From assembly GCA_047517485.1 (NCBI GenBank), contig JAKZSU010000259.1:1-5101 (forward strand): a DNA stretch of 5,101 bases. Reading direction: 5' to 3'. Every line of letters starts with the position of its first letter. The stretch's first letter is position 1. This DNA comes from JAKZSU01 sp047517485 (GTDB taxonomy: Bacteria > Pseudomonadota > Alphaproteobacteria > UBA7887). The position numbers and the translations under genes were made by a program. This document shows, in pieces, positions 5,031 through 5,101 of this stretch. Under the pieces are notes generated by a model. It was not told the origin of the DNA. It worked only from the letters and a program-made list of their open reading frames with translations, and did no database searches.

Positions 5031-5101
5031 ATGACCGATAATTTTGAGAAGAAAGTTGCTGTTGATGGGCCTGTGGTAAATGCGGGCGAGCTTGGCTCGT
5101 C
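5031..5101 (+). CDS. Unidentified gene, first 23 codons only (cut by window edge)
   Basis: The ATG at 5031 follows a strong Shine-Dalgarno and opens a frame that stays open to the window end. The visible N-terminus is hydrophilic, MTDNFEKKVAVDG followed by PVVNAGELGS, with no signal peptide or membrane segment. The 71 bases are about 49% G+C by my count, lower than the surrounding genes, although the sample is very short. It is divergent from the TauD-type oxygenase gene with 161 bp between the two start codons. I do not recognise the product, and too little is present to assign a family. Confidence 0.7.
   Translation, partial: MTDNFEKKVAVDGPVVNAGELGS

Overview
The window is GC-rich, densely packed bacterial DNA. 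The gene families and codon style suggest a proteobacterium, most likely alphaproteobacterial; this is inference, since no rRNA, tRNA or marker gene is present. I see no mobile element, CRISPR array, integrase or RNA gene.

Left part (1-1311): a divergent pair. A short-chain dehydrogenase/reductase (SDR) runs leftward off the window edge, lacking only its last few residues. A small RidA/YjgF-family protein runs rightward. Their 99-bp intergenic region holds an AT-rich island with a perfect 7-4-7 palindrome that overlaps the predicted -10 boxes of two opposed sigma70-like promoters, as expected for one repressor controlling both genes. From memory of family resemblance, both proteins look like accessory members of aerobic aromatic acyl-CoA (2-aminobenzoyl-CoA type) degradation clusters; this is not proven by the window.

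Central and right part (1308-4869): four genes on the minus strand, read from right to left. They are a TauD/TfdA-type Fe(II)/2-oxoglutarate dioxygenase, a PhyH-type Fe(II)/2-oxoglutarate dioxygenase overlapping it by ATGA, a 248-residue protein that reads as two fused RidA-like domains, and an exported metallo-beta-lactamase-fold hydrolase. The first three are tightly spaced and probably co-transcribed. The hydrolase follows after 79 bp, where a candidate promoter of its own lies. Its stop codon overlaps that of the convergent RidA gene. A plausible reading is a small oxidative pathway: two oxygenases acting on one substrate or in sequence, a RidA-type protein handling a reactive enamine/imine or enol intermediate, and a periplasmic hydrolase. 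The substrate cannot be read from sequence.

Right edge (4870-5101): a 161-bp divergent intergenic region, then the first 23 codons of an unidentified plus-strand gene of lower G+C. Just upstream of it lies a perfect 11-bp inverted repeat whose right arm includes most of the Shine-Dalgarno sequence. It could act as a translational switch or as a repressor operator, and is the most distinctive non-coding signal in the window.
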